Shown here piece after piece: positions 32,975 to 44,339 of a stretch of 57,322 bases of DNA. Within the stretch, counting starts at the first letter, position 1; each line of letters begins with the position of its first letter. The position numbers and the translations under genes were made by a program. Source of the stretch: Chara braunii (lineage: Eukaryota; Streptophyta; Charophyceae; Charales; Characeae); NCBI GenBank assembly GCA_003427395.1, contig BFEA01000604.1, positions 800,348 through 857,669 on the forward strand, in the 5' to 3' direction. The notes under the pieces were generated by a model, which worked only from the letters and a program-made list of their open reading frames with translations, had not been told where the DNA came from and searched no databases.

Positions 32975-33545
32975 CTTGTATAAATCTTGGTAAGCCACTT
33001 TCTCTACGGGAAGCGCTACCGAAATTTCTTCAAAATCAATGAGTTAGTTAGACTTTGTTTTTTTTAGGGTTTTCTTTTGAATTTTTAGCTTAGTAAAAAT
33101 CTGGAAAGTCTCCGTTTCTAAAGGGACTGCTGCCCAAAGTTTTGCTAATTCGGGGAGTTAGACAAATTTAGACCTTGAAAAGTTAGAGTCATTTTAGATT
33201 CTGAACTTATCTTTATATAAATTTTGGAAGAACACTTTCTCTACGGGAAGCGCTGCAAAAATTCTACAAAATTAAGGAGTTGGTTAAATTTTGTCTTAGT
33301 TGAACTAAGATTTTATGTCTAAGTTCACATCTAACTTAGTATAAATTTGGGAAGTTTACCTTTCTAAAGGAAGTACTGCCCAAATTTTTACTAATTCAGG
33401 GAGTTAGCCAAAATTTTGACTTTCCAGAGTTAGAGATCGTTTTGTTTTCATATTTGAGTTATTATAAATTATGAGAAGGCACTTTTCCTACGGGAAGCGC
33501 TGCCGAAATTTTCTCAGTTTAGGGGAGTTGGACTATATTTTGACA
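32975..33545 (+). repeat. Five alternating ~58-bp hairpin modules
   Basis: Two unit types alternate: one with CTACGGGAAGCGCTGCCGAA (near 33005, 33240 and 33490) and one with TTTCTAAAGGAAGTACTGCCC-type sequence (near 33115 and 33360), each followed by a (G)GGAGTTAG(A/C)-type spacer. Each unit has a CTTT...AAGG or CTTTTCC...GGGAAG foldback. The higher-order period is about 120 bp. Confidence 0.8.
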
Positions 33546-34185
33546 GGTGGCAATGCTAACAATCCACTCTGCGTAGAGGAGGTTGGTACTAACTTAGAAG
33601 TAGACTCGTGATTAGTCAAGTAGAGTGATCCTTGGTGAAATCATGACATAAAGATTACTCTCGATTAGGACTCATAGATTTCGCTTGGGGGTCAACATGT
33701 CGTTTGTTACAGGTCCTCGTGATTGCTTGGTTCAAAAGCTGGACTAGATTCAACTTGATCCTATAAGGATCATCTTCTGTTACACTGATAACAGGTCGGT
33801 TGCCGATTCGTCGGTCTACGACTCAATTCCAATTCATCCTCAATACTCAACCTAAAAGGCTTTAGCCCTGGTGATTCTTTTTGTTTTATTAAGGTTTTCA
33901 CCCTGACTTTTATTGAATGGCCATTTAACAAAGGTACTGAGTATTTAATTATGGTTGGTTGGATAGAGGCTGGGGCTTGCATGGCTAAAGCGAGGGGTAT
34001 GAGTATAGAGATTGCTTGGAGTTGACTATGTGTAGTGCGTGGGCTCTTCCTTGACTCTTTGATGTGATTGCATGTATGTTCTGTGGTTCGGATTTTGGAT
34101 TGGACTGCTTGCGATTACACGTATATATATGGTTGTGAGGAGTCTCACTGTGATTGTGAGAAGTGATCGTCACATACTCTATTCT

Positions 34186-34186
<1 letters not shown>

Positions 34187-34224
<38 letters not shown>
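34187..34224. repeat. (TA)n microsatellite
   Basis: Uninterrupted TA run inside the solo A LTR. Confidence 0.97.
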
Positions 34225-34229
<5 letters not shown>

Positions 34230-34658
34230 GTGTACCTATGTTGGGTATTCGTGTGGCCTAAGTGGCCCGCGTATTAAGGATTTAATTAGGGGTTGAGATT
34301 CATAAAAGAAGGGAAACCCCTTTATTTTGTTGAATGTTTTTTAATGATTTCTTAGTCGGACGTTGGTCCTTAGCTTGAATTCGAGGTCCTTGTCCAGGAC
34401 ATCCCAGACCCTAGACTCTGCATGAAAGGGATTACCTCTCGGGCAGAGCCTATTTGCCTTGTCTGCCGAGACACTCAGGCTAAAGGTCAGAGGTCTCGCG
34501 GCGGTTGCAATACTTTGAGTCTGACACTTGAGTGTCATAAGCGGTACTCGGATCCACGAGGGAACACTTGATTATGGGCACTACATAGTACGTCATCATT
34601 GCGACTACTTGCGTATGCTAGCATTGTGAGTCGATATGAGCTAACCCTGCGTCCGCTC

Positions 34659-34673
34659 GGTTTTATATTAAGT
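34659..34673 (+). promoter_or_regulatory. TATA-like box of solo A LTR
   Basis: CGGTTTTATATTAAGTC is conserved at the equivalent position of the element 1 5' LTR (17894-17906, minus strand). It lies about 600 bp before the LTR end. Candidate core promoter only. Confidence 0.35.
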
Positions 34674-35275
34674 CCCGCGCGCGACGCCCATCTGATTTCC
34701 ACACCAGAAAGTTATGGGATGACTACTTAGGGGTTAGGAGCGTTGTCGCGCTGTTTGTTCTATGTCATTTCGTACGTGTGTATGTACGTGGGTGTGTATG
34801 CTTTTATTTTTACGTTCTTTATAGTGGTGTGCGCGTGGCGTGAGGGATGCATCCTAGTCGACCGGCGACAAGTCGCCTTTGGGACCTCAGCCCCCCCAAG
34901 CTGCCGGTTCACGTGCGGGTCCGATAGAGGTGTAATACCGCACGTACCCCCTATCCTACAACGAACAAGAAACGTCATCGGCTGGTCCACCTCTGCGACT
35001 GTGGCTGATTAACTTTCGTACTATGGACTGGTAGCTCAGAGGGGATACGCCCACCGAAGGAAGGTGACAGCTCCCGTAAGGTGGAGGTAAGTCGTGCCTC
35101 GCATAGACCCTATCCTGTCGTAGGGTCTCGCGGGAGGTATGGCTGGCGCACTCGGTCGGAGCGGCTTGTGAAAGCTCCATGTACATTTGTGACGAGGATT
35201 TAGACCAACTCCTGCATGACGCGCCCGGGAGGGTCCCGCGCTGCCTTGTGCGGTGCCGGACCGATGCGCTCAACA

Positions 35276-35705
35276 CTATCTTATCAAACTAATAACACGA
35301 ATGTGATAAGAGTAGCAAGGCTCCGAGAAACCTGCCTTATCACACTAATAACACGGATGTAATAAGAGTAGCTAGGCTCCGAGAAGCCTGCCGTATCACA
35401 CTAACAACACGGATGTGATAAGAGTCGCAAGGCTCGGAGAAGCCTGCCTTATCGCAATGATGTCACTAACGATGTGATAAGAGTAGCAAGACTCCGAGAA
35501 GCCTGCCTTATCCCAATGATGTCACTAACGATGTGATAAGAGTAACAAGGCTGCGAGAAGTCTGCCTTATCACGCTAATGACACGGACAATGTAATAAGA
35601 GTAGCAAGGCTCCGAGAAACCCGCCTTATTATCATCTGACCTTGATCTAATGCAGAACAGTGAATAGGAGAAGCAAGGCCCTCGAGGTCTGCCCTATCAC
35701 AATCA
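35276..35705 (+). repeat. B-type hairpin array, part 2
   Basis: About seven units of 57-60 bp continue the array cut at 28174. Outer stems are GTGATAAG/CTTATCAC (35303-35310, 35336-35343), TAATAAG/CTTATTA (35593-35599, 35625-35631) and ATAGG/CCTAT (35664-35668, 35693-35697), so both strands of the stem change together. Inner stem AGGCT/AGCCT. Confidence 0.9.
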
Positions 35706-37277
35706 GACACCAATAAAAGATGGGTAGATCTCGAGCGGTCTACCATAATACTATTAACCTTCTTAATAAAATTGGATCAATGAATTACTAATAGACTGCT
35801 TTTGATTCTATTGAGGAGAGGACAGTGAGATCTTGGCTCTGAGAGACTTATCGCTCTATCTTGGAACTTCTGTTCGGATTTCTATCATGTGACTTCTCTC
35901 TAATATGAATTGACGATACTGTTTGTGCTTGCCAAAGAAAAAGAACCAAGAAAGAAGGACTTTGGTAAACAATTTTAAAAAGAAACTTTTGTAGGATCGC
36001 TGGGTCGGAGGCGCTGGGAATGAACTTTGTCCATTGCTTAAACCAGTAGGGCAACAGTCTGGCAGTTCGATAAGAGTAGAGGCGAGACAGTGGGTCATAA
36101 ATCAGCATCGATCTTCAGGTCACAAGTTTAGAAGGAATCTCTTAGAACCCAACATAGGAAAGAGGATGTTAAGTTTCTGTCGGACAGTGCTGTGTCTACA
36201 GGTTTCTGGAGAAAATTACGGAAGAGAACCGTAAGAAACTGCAATTTTGTTATCATTGGATAACAGGTCGGTAGGACCCCGACTCAACTTCCATATGGCT
36301 TGATACCCACGCCTAAGACAAAACCTGAAAGGGAAACAGACAGATCTGCCTCTTTATCTAGGCCTGAATTGTCCAAGTCACTCTCGAAGGTCTTTTGAAA
36401 AAGTGAAGGACTGTGTAAAAGGAGTCAGGAGTAGGAAGGAGTGCTGTTTTTCAAGGTTTTGGGGTGTGAGGGACTTGCTATGAATGGGTTAAAGGTTAAC
36501 GCTTGTAGCGCATTCTGTATTTTGCATTTGTATGCGTATATGTGTTTTCTTGCATCTGCACAGGTGTTGGGCAGTGAACTGTCTTTCTGAACTTTTGGAT
36601 CATCTGGGATATTCAGACACAGGGCACCGCAGTTGTGAAAGTGAGGTCTACTGCTCATTCGCTCCCCCTAATTTACATATATACATACATATATCTATGA
36701 ACAAGGTCATACTCTAGGCTGAGCTTAGGAAGGTTATTGTCTAGGATTCTGTTGAGATGTGGAGAAAGTGAGAGATTACAAAATGACTTAGACTTTGGCG
36801 TTTCTCATATGGTCAACGAAGGAACATAAAATTCATTATCATAGTTAGCTAAGCGTGGAAGACTGTCCGAAAAAGTCGACCTGATAAGATAGTCGGCCCA
36901 AGGGAGATAGCACCTCGGGGCACAATATACGGGTCAGTCTTAAGGCGTTCTACCGCGCGTATGCCTATGCTACGGCGATCGAGAAAACGCCCTCGGTTGG
37001 CCTACCTCTGTAATTGCATGTAAAAGCTTTCACACGTGGGTCAGTAGCTCATCAGGGATACGCCCACCTAAGGGATGGTGACAGCTCCCGCAGGTTAAGG
37101 TAAGTTGTACCTCGCGGGATCTCTAACCTGTCGTAGGGATTCGCGAGAGGTATAGCACTCGTGCACGGTCGGAGTGGTGTTTCGTTAAGGTGACCTAAGA
37201 CTCCTGCGTGATACGACCGTGAGGTCCGACACAAGAATTACTTTGTGTCTGAGTGTGGGACCACCGCGCGCGACAGG

Positions 37278-37295
37278 TGGCACCGTTGTCGGGGA
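37278..37295 (+). promoter_or_regulatory. Primer-binding site of element 2 (mutated tRNA-Asp type)
   Basis: TGGCACCGTTGTCGGGGA differs from element 1's PBS at two positions, one G-to-A and one C-to-T, both typical of methylcytosine decay. It is two bases downstream of the LTR end at 37275, the same spacing as in element 1. Confidence 0.9.
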
Positions 37296-37595
37296 TCTCG
37301 CTTCCTAGCCGAGGTCCATAGTGAACGAACTCGGGTAAGGAAAGACGATGAATCGATGATTCAGGCAGAACGACAACTTGAAACTTACTAAAATTATATT
37401 TAACTAAAGGTTCTAAGTTGGGAAGGCGTTGAAGCGTAGTCGATGTCAATACGGTAACTTAGGGATACAAATAAAACATTAATCAACGGTAGCAAGTAAC
37501 GAAAGGTTGCTCTAAGTAAGAGTGAAGGACTTTACGTGAATCGTAGGTTATCTAAGATATTGATAAATGCCCCGCCTGCGCTTAAAGTCAATAAT

Positions 37596-38054
37596 ATGGC
37601 TCCTAAGGGTCGGGAGACCGGTGCAGGAAGGGGAAGAGGCGGTAGGCAAGGGAAAGCCTCTGATAGGCCTATAGATTTGATCAAAGAGTGGGAAGATTGG
37701 AAGGAAGAAGATGAGGGACTAGACGAGAAGAAGGAAGAGCCAAGGGAGCGAACGCATCAAGATGAGTGGCACGAAAGTACTTCAAGCCCAGGAAAGATGG
37801 CTTATTATTCATACAAGTACGAAAGGCGTTATGGCGCGTCTCCACCACGCTTCGAGCCGCCTAGCCCCCCGCGTCTTGGTCTTTATCCGCCATCTACCTC
37901 TTCAGCTAAAGAGCAACAGTTGACCATCCTCCCTCAGCCTAACCAGCAGGGGTCCCCGTCAATACCACGTGTTCCTGACCCTCCTGTTGTCTCTCAATCT
38001 CCATCACCTGACGGGAGATTGTGCATCTCACTCATGATGTTTTTGTTATGCTAG
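37596..38054 (+). CDS. Uncharacterised basic, Gly/Arg- and Pro-rich ORF at the start of element 2
   Basis: The ATG at 37596 (MAPKGRETGAGRGRGGRQGK) opens a 152-codon frame; a longer in-frame start at 37536 is possible but gives a less distinctive N terminus. The product begins with an Arg/Gly-rich, RNA-binding-like tail, continues with an acidic/basic charged segment (EWEDWKEEDEGLDEKKEE), then a Tyr/Pro-rich part (YYSYKYERRYGASPPRFEPP) and a Pro/Ser/Gln-rich low-complexity end. No conserved domain is recognised. It lies between the PBS and the extra ORF X1, where plant gypsy elements normally go straight to gag. An intron linking it to X1 is conceivable: TTGTTGTTGTGTAG near 38220-38232 resembles an acceptor. 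It could equally be the disordered N-terminal part of the X1 protein. Confidence 0.45.
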   Translation: MAPKGRETGAGRGRGGRQGKASDRPIDLIKEWEDWKEEDEGLDEKKEEPRERTHQDEWHESTSSPGKMAYYSYKYERRYGASPPRFEPPSPPRLGLYPPSTSSAKEQQLTILPQPNQQGSPSIPRVPDPPVVSQSPSPDGRLCISLMMFLLC

Positions 38055-38262
38055 ATGGAGATTTGTGGGTTAGTATCTTACTTGTTATATAAAAAGATTT
38101 TATGAAGTATTGACTGGAGGCTCGGGATGAGATAACAAGCAAAAGGGGCTAGCTGAGCTATGAGTTTGATGAAAGATGTCAATATTAATAATGTCTAAAC
38201 AGAAATTGGGTATCGAGTTGTTGTTGTGTAGTAAATAGGTGGAGTATATCGATAAGGACAAA

Positions 38263-38941
38263 ATGGCTTCCGCTCGGTACCAGTTCACGATCGAGAGGCC
38301 CAGGCAAATAAGGAGCGGGCTTATGATGAATATACCATCCGTTGTAGGAGGAATGAGGAGACAGGGTATTGTTGGGGGAAGCCTATAGGAAATCATGCTT
38401 TCATCTGGATTGAATCTGGATGGGTTAAAGGCGAAAGTTGTGCAATAGAAAATGTTACATTATATGTTTCATCGGAGTATTTATGGGTTATCATAATAAA
38501 CTTAGCCTTAGGAATAGATCAATCTCTTTCGAGACTAATGTGGCTTGCGGAGTCCGCACTCGACACTTGGAGTCGGCGCGCGCATCTGAATGGGTTTGAA
38601 CAAGTTAGAGGAACAGTGAAAGTAAAAAGAGCTTGTGAATTCCTTCTGCCAGCTGCATACCTAAGGGGAACCCTTCCTATGTTTATCGTGAATGAAGCCT
38701 TCGGGGGGAGGACGCGAATAGAAAAAGTTGCGGGAGCCGCCTTGGCCATCCCTGAAGGGGAATATCACGAGTTTACCTCGTTATTGGTATACTACTTATA
38801 CTAGGAGGTGAACATCTAATTGAGGAAAGAGATTTGCTAAGAATACTACCACAAATAAACTCATATGTTAGAAAGTACAAATTGGCAGATAGACTTGACT
38901 ACTGGGACGAATTACGACAGATCGTCCTTCTTCAGGCTTAA
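38263..38941 (+). pseudogene. ORF-X1: conserved unrecognised protein upstream of gag, first copy
   Basis: The main frame (from about 38286) contains YCWGKPIGNHAFIWIESGW, CAIENVTLYVSSEYLW, LALGIDQSL, CEFLLPAAY and MFIVNEAFGG, then changes by -1 near 38801 to ERDLLRILPQ and VRKYKLADRLDYWDELR, ending TAA at 38941. The first ATG (38263) is out of frame with the rest, so a second frameshift is needed. It aligns along its length with ORF-X2 at 49952-50658. Conserved elements are PIG..AF.W.E..W, C.I..VTLY.S...W, LA.G, EF..P, FI.NEAF, and R.Y.L..RL.YW. There are no transmembrane runs and no catalytic motif I know. Its conservation between two diverged copies suggests it was once a real protein of this element. 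Confidence 0.7.
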
Positions 38942-38949
38942 TAATGAAA

Positions 38950-38953
38950 ACGC
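38950..38953. repeat. Target-site duplication ACGC, left copy
   Basis: ACGC directly precedes the TGT that begins the reverse solo B LTR. The right copy is at 49812-49815. Element 2 sequence resumes after it. Confidence 0.7.
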
Positions 38954-39681
38954 TGTCGCGCGCGGCGGTCCCACACCCAAACGCAAAGTAGTTTTTGTGT
39001 CGGACCTCACGGTCGTGTCACACAGGAGTCTCTTTGTCACTTTACGCAATACCAACTCCGACCGTGCACGCGTGCTATACCTCTCGTGATTCCCTACGAC
39101 AGGTTAGGATCCCGCGAGGTACATTATACCTCCACCTGCGGGAGCTGTCACCATTCCTTAGGTGGACGTATCCCTGCTGAGCTACTGACCCACATGCGAA
39201 GGCTTTTACATGCAGTCGCAGAGGTAGGTCAGCCGATGGCGTTCTCTCGATCGCCGTAGCATAGGCATACACACGGTAGAACGCCTTAAGACTAACCCGT
39301 ATGTCACGGCCCGAGGTGCTAACCCCGGACCGACTACCTAATCAAGTCGACTTTCTCAGACAGTCTTCCACGCTTAGCTAACCATGACAATGACTCTATG
39401 TTTCCTTTGTTGACCTTATGAAAATGCCAGAGTCGAGCCCTTAGGAATCTCTCATTCTTCCCAGACAAATGACTTCCTAGGTACCAACCAGCCTACGATC
39501 TCACTCACAGATATGTATATATAAGTATGTATGTAATATCAGGGAAGTTGAATGAGCGGTGGACCTCACTTTCACAATTGCGGTGCCCTTGTCTGAATAT
39601 CCCAGATGATTCCAAAGTCAGAAAGACAGTTCAAGTGTCCAACACCTGTGCAGATGCAAGAAATCACATACACACATACAG

Positions 39682-41329
39682 ACTGTGTGTCCGAAATTGG
39701 ATTTAACGCGGGTTTCGCGTTGAAAAATTCAACGCGGGTTGAATTCGCGTTAAACTCCCGTTCAAACGCGAGTTGGACGAGAATTAACGGGGTCCGGGAT
39801 GATTTTTTTCTTGGGCTAAAAATTAGCCAAACAAACAAACAAAATATGGGGGGTTAGGTTTTGTTAAGGACTACAACCTTGTATTTTTATTTTTATTTTT
39901 TGATGCTTAAATCTGTTTTTAAAAAATCAAAAACATAAACACACAATGAAAAAACAAAAACGAAAATGAAATGAGTGTTTTTGTTTTGGGTTTCACACAG
40001 ATTATTTAAGGGCTAAAACGAAAACAAAAAAAACAAATAAAAAATATAGGGTTGTAGATCTTTCAAAGATATACAACAATTTATTTTTTATTTTATTTTT
40101 TTGAAAATTTTTGTATTTTAAAAAAAAGCAAAACCATAAAAAGCAAATTAAAAAAAAAAAAAAAGACACACACACACACAAAATTGAGCCTGTAGCAGGT
40201 TGCATGAGTCTGGCGTCAGTTGGTTGAGGGAACCCAGGTCCTGGGCCGCCTATGAATGTATGGAAAGCAGGCCCTGGGCTGGATACGGGTACTGGGCCAA
40301 ACACAGGCCAAAGGCAGTTGGGGGCATGCAACCACCTCAGGCCCAGGGCCTGTTCTCGTTCGTGCTGTGCCTCAGGCTACCGGACCCTACTGGAAGCTTC
40401 CTGTGACTGAACACAGGCAGGCCACTTCGATATAGCAAAGAGCCTGCCTCCACATTGGGCATTCGGGTGTTGGCTGCATGCTGCGTAAGCGTTGCCGCGC
40501 TGTAGCTCGTGCCACTCACGCGCTCACGGGCGAGCAGGAAGGAGCAGACAGCCATAGCCGACCTGCGCTGCTGTAAGCTCGGTGTGGCACAGGGTGGTCC
40601 TTGGGCGCAAGTGGAATCTGTGTGTTGGGAACGAGGTTGTGAGTAAGGCGAGACACACTCTCACGCGCAGGCACAGACACACTTACACTTACACACACAC
40701 ACACACACTTACAAACACACACATACACANNNNNNNNNNNNNNNNNNNNNNNNNNNNNNNNNNNNNNNNNNNNNNNNNNNNNNNNNNNNNNNNNNNNNNN
40801 NNNNNNNNNNNNNNNNNNNNNNNNNNNNNNNNNNNNNNNNNNNNNNNNNNNNNNNNNNNNNNNNNNNNNNNNNNNNNNNNNNNNNNNNNACACACATATA
40901 CATACACACACACACTTATAAACACACATATACACTTACAAGCACAGACACACACACACACACTTACAAACACACACATACACAAACACACGCGCATACA
41001 TTCATATTCATGCACTAACACACTCTCACGGCAGGTACACACATACACAGATACGTGCACAGACAACACACCTACACACACATAACTAAAGCGTTGGGGG
41101 TTGGGGGATGTGGGGGCGGATGGGAGGTGCTTCAACGGTTGGGGGGACTTTTTTTTTTTTTTTTTTGCCTAGGGCGACGTGTTTTGGACCCCGCGCATCA
41201 ATTCCGTTTTTCCGAAAAGCGCGGGAGCGGCCCATTTTCACGTTTCACGCGAACTCATCGGGATTTTTTGGAGTTCAACGGGATTCAACGGGATTTTAAT
41301 TCCCTTGTTCTGCGTTAAAAAGATACACA
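39682..41329. mobile_element. Non-autonomous TIR-type DNA element (hAT-like target duplication)
   Basis: Comparison with the other B LTR arm (36510-36560) shows this block interrupts an otherwise continuous LTR. It is flanked by ACATACAG at 39674-39681 and 41330-41337, an 8-bp duplication as in hAT elements. The ends are diverged inverted repeats: TGTGTGTC and a later TAACGC at the left, TGTGTATC and TAACGC reading in from the right, and GGGGTCC about 100-145 bp inside both ends. The interior is AT-rich, with CA repeats and a 160-N gap. No transposase ORF is seen. Confidence 0.6.
40730..40889. other. Assembly gap (160 N) in a CA microsatellite
   Basis: The N run is flanked on both sides by ACACAC-rich repeat, so the true length of this microsatellite is unknown. 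Translations across it are meaningless. Confidence 1.
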
Positions 41330-42164
41330 ACATACAGATGCAGACACAAAATGCACTACAAGCGTCAACCTTTAACCCATTCATAGCAAGCCACTCACGC
41401 CCCAAAACCTTGAAAGACAACATTCCTTCCTAAACCTGACTCCTTTTACCCCTGCCCTTCACATTTTCAAAGACCTATGAGTGTGATTTGGACAATTTTA
41501 GGCATAGATACAGGGGGAAGATTTATCTGCTTCCTTCTTAGGTCTTGTCTTAGGTGTGGGTATCAAGCGATGTGGAAGTTGAGTCGGAGTTCTACTGACC
41601 TGTTATCCAAATGATAACAAAATTGCAGTTCCTTACGGTTTTCTTCCGTAGCCTTCTCCAAAAGTGGTGAACCTGTAGACACAACACAGTCTGAAAGAAA
41701 TCTTAACGTCTTTTCACCGACGCTGGGAGCTAGAAGATCTCTTCTAGACTCATGACCCAGAGTTTGGTACTCATCGTTGACCTACTGCCTAACTTTTATC
41801 CTCATATAAACGTCAATCCGCTGCCCGGTCGGTCCAGGCGATCAACAAAGTTCATTCCCAGCCTCTTCGTCCCAACGATTCTTCTATGTTTCTCCCTTCT
41901 TAAAGGTTAATTATGATCCCATGTCCCTAGTGACCACAAGCAATACCATTTATTCAAGTCAAGGAGGAATCACATGATAAAGAAACAAACCCGAATATCA
42001 AAGGGTGATAAGTCTCTCGGAGTCAAGATCTCACTTATCCTCCCTTACTCCAATCAGCGAGTTAGTAATGAGTCGAGTTAATTACATGGAAGCAGACATA
42101 TGTCAGCGGATTGATCTGGATACATTCAAACTTTGTTGGTATCTGGCGTGGAGAGTATAAGTTA

Positions 42165-42470
42165 TTATGGCGATGAGGCAGGCTTCTTATAGCCTCGCTT
42201 CTCTCGATCGCCTAGTATATAGATATGGCGATGAGGCAGGCTTCTTAGAGTCTCGCTACTCTCGATCGCCTAGTATATATATAGATATAGCAATGAGGCA
42301 GGCTTCTTAGAGCCTCGCTCCTCTCGATCTCCTAGTATACATATAGATATATATAGGTATGGCGATGAGGCAGGCTTCTTAGAGCCTCGCTTCTCTCGAT
42401 CCCCTAGTATAGATAGAGATTTGGCGATGAGGCAGGCTTCTTAGAGCCTCGCTCCTCTCGATCACCTTGT

Positions 42471-42506
<36 letters not shown>

Positions 42507-42990
42507 CTATGGCGATGAGGCAGGCTTCGTAGAGCCTCGCTCCTCTCGATCGCCTAGTATACATATAGATATGGCGATGAGGCAGGCTTCTTAGAGTCTC
42601 GCTTCTCTCGATCGCCTAGTATACATATAGATATATATAGATATGGCGATGAGGCAGGCTTCTAAGAGCCTCACTTCTCTCGATCGCGTAGTATATATAT
42701 AGATATATATAGATATGGCGATGAGCCAGGCTTCTTAGAGCCTCGCTTCTCTCGATCGCCTAGTATATATATAAATATGGCGATGAGGCAGGCTTCTTAG
42801 AGTCTCGCTTCTCTCGATCGCCTAGTATACATATAGATATATATATAGATATGGCGATGAGGCAGGCTTCTTAGAGCCTCGCTTCTCTCGATCGCCTAGT
42901 ATACATATAGATATAGATATAGATATGGCGATGAGGCAGACTTCTTAGAGCCTCGCTTCTCTCGATCGCCTAGTATATATATAGATATAC
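42165..42990 (-). repeat. B-type hairpin array in solo B LTR, 12 units
   Basis: Twelve units of 57-75 bp read GGCGATGAGGCAGGCTTCTT, then AGAGCCTCGCTTCTCTCGAT and CGCC, separated by AGTATACATATAGATAT-type spacers. Outer stem GGCGAT/ATCGCC (for example 42169-42174, 42207-42212); inner stem AGGCT/AGCCT. In reverse complement the units align with the GTGATAAG...CTTATCAC units of the other B LTR: the inner stem and loop are shared, while both sides of the outer stem have changed together. Confidence 0.92.
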
Positions 42991-43525
42991 TCTCGATGCC
43001 CAGTTCCAGCTCTGAGCCATCCGGAAGCCTTTAGGATCGCGCAGGTGGGTCACACGAGACTTGCACCTTATGTCCTAAACTCATCCGGCTGATCCTAGCT
43101 GAGTTATCCTGGATCTTCTAGTACATAGATATGGGTTAGTCATAAGATAAGGTTGGTTGAGGCAAATCATCATATCAAAGGTTATGTCACTCACAAGTTT
43201 GACAACACTCTCATGATCCCCAACCCTTTATCTCATAGTCAGGTAACCTCTAAGCGAGGGAATGTTGCCAGAAGTTCATCCCTCTCCCTGTCCATCACAT
43301 CTCAAAAGACACTTTCACGTAGCAAGACAACAACTCGACACTTCTTGTTTCTCGCCACGTTTACCAACATCAGTTAGACACACCCCAGACAGATCATACT
43401 TCTCCCCTTTTATTCAAGCATCACTGTTTGCCTTCCTGCCCTCAGGTGTAGCCCTGAAGGACCTTGACTCACGTACCCTTGTTACTAACATAGTCATAGG
43501 TAACAATCTAAAGGTTATAAATTTG

Positions 43526-43546
43526 GGGTTTAGGGTTTAGGGTTTA
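43526..43546 (+). repeat. Interstitial telomere-like TTTAGGG run
   Basis: About three units of TTTAGGG, the common plant/streptophyte telomere repeat, in the B LTR. Too short to be a telomere. It may act as a telo-box or be chance. Confidence 0.6.
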
Positions 43547-44339
43547 TGTTAAAGTACACATACCTCGCTATTCCCTGCCTCCAGAGTTCCGCCTGAACTC
43601 CGGCAGAGCTCCCGCAATCGCCCGGTCATTGGTCATATACAACTCACGCAATCGATTGCTGGCTCTTAGAGTTGACTGAGGTCGGGGTTAAATCGACGGT
43701 GATCAGACTCTTAATCAATAAAGTCGAGGAGGCAAGCATCTGAGAGGACCACACAAGATAAGTATGGAGGAGGATGGAGGAGGTGGGCACCATCACAAGT
43801 GATAGCGTCTCGCTCCTCTTCAATGCCCCATACTTTCTCATCATCTCCGACCTTAACAGAGGCGGCAGAAATAATCAAGCAATAACAATTGAAAATAATA
43901 AAATAATAAAATAAAATAAAAAATAATAATAGCAATAATAATGACACAAATAATAATAATAATAATATAATAATAATAATAATTATAATTATATAATAAT
44001 AATAACATTGGTAAACTTCGGATGAAACTCACAGCAGGTCATAAGTTTGTCACTGCCCAGGAGGTAGAAATGCATTGATATCCCACCAACTACAACCCAA
44101 GTTCTGAATTTGGACTGCTTATGAGAGCATACTTTCGCCATCCCAAGGCATGCATCCTAAGTCTTCTCCCCTACTTCATGCTCAACACCCGGACCACTAT
44201 CACACAACTACTAGCAGCCTATAAATCGATAATGATGCACCCTGTTTACATCAGCAGTAATCGCCTAAGTACATGAAGATGTCGGCCCTGTAAACATTTG
44301 CCAAGGCCAAAGTAGGTGTCTCTCTTCGAGTATTACTAT

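Larger units (their letters stand above)
28178..35275 (+). mobile_element. Solo LTR of subfamily A (copy v), 7.1 kb
   Basis: It starts TGTCGGTGTGAATACCCTTA and ends GACCGATGCGCTCAACA, nearly the same end as element 1's LTR (CCGATGCGCTCGACA). No PBS or coding region follows. Instead the B hairpin array, cut at 28174, resumes at 35276. It therefore looks like a solo LTR inserted into the B LTR. No clean target-site duplication is visible (left flank CTTGT, right CTATC). Inside are 25S-like sequence, ambiguous bases near 30083-30152, a variable-arm hairpin array and the 120-bp modules. No host gene is supported. Confidence 0.8.

Noticed and set aside
40582-41135. ORFs spanning the N gap
   Set aside because: They exist only because N codons are read as open and the flanks are CA repeats.
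42165-42990. Regularly spaced repeats resembling a CRISPR array
   Set aside because: Repeats are diverged hairpins with AT-rich spacers derived from one another. They lie inside a eukaryotic LTR and there are no cas genes. The same applies to 27974-28174 and 35276-35705.
43153-43540. Short plus-strand ORFs (74 and 92 codons) after the hairpin array
   Set aside because: They lie in reverse B LTR sequence, have no domain, and are not kept open in the corresponding part of the other B LTR.
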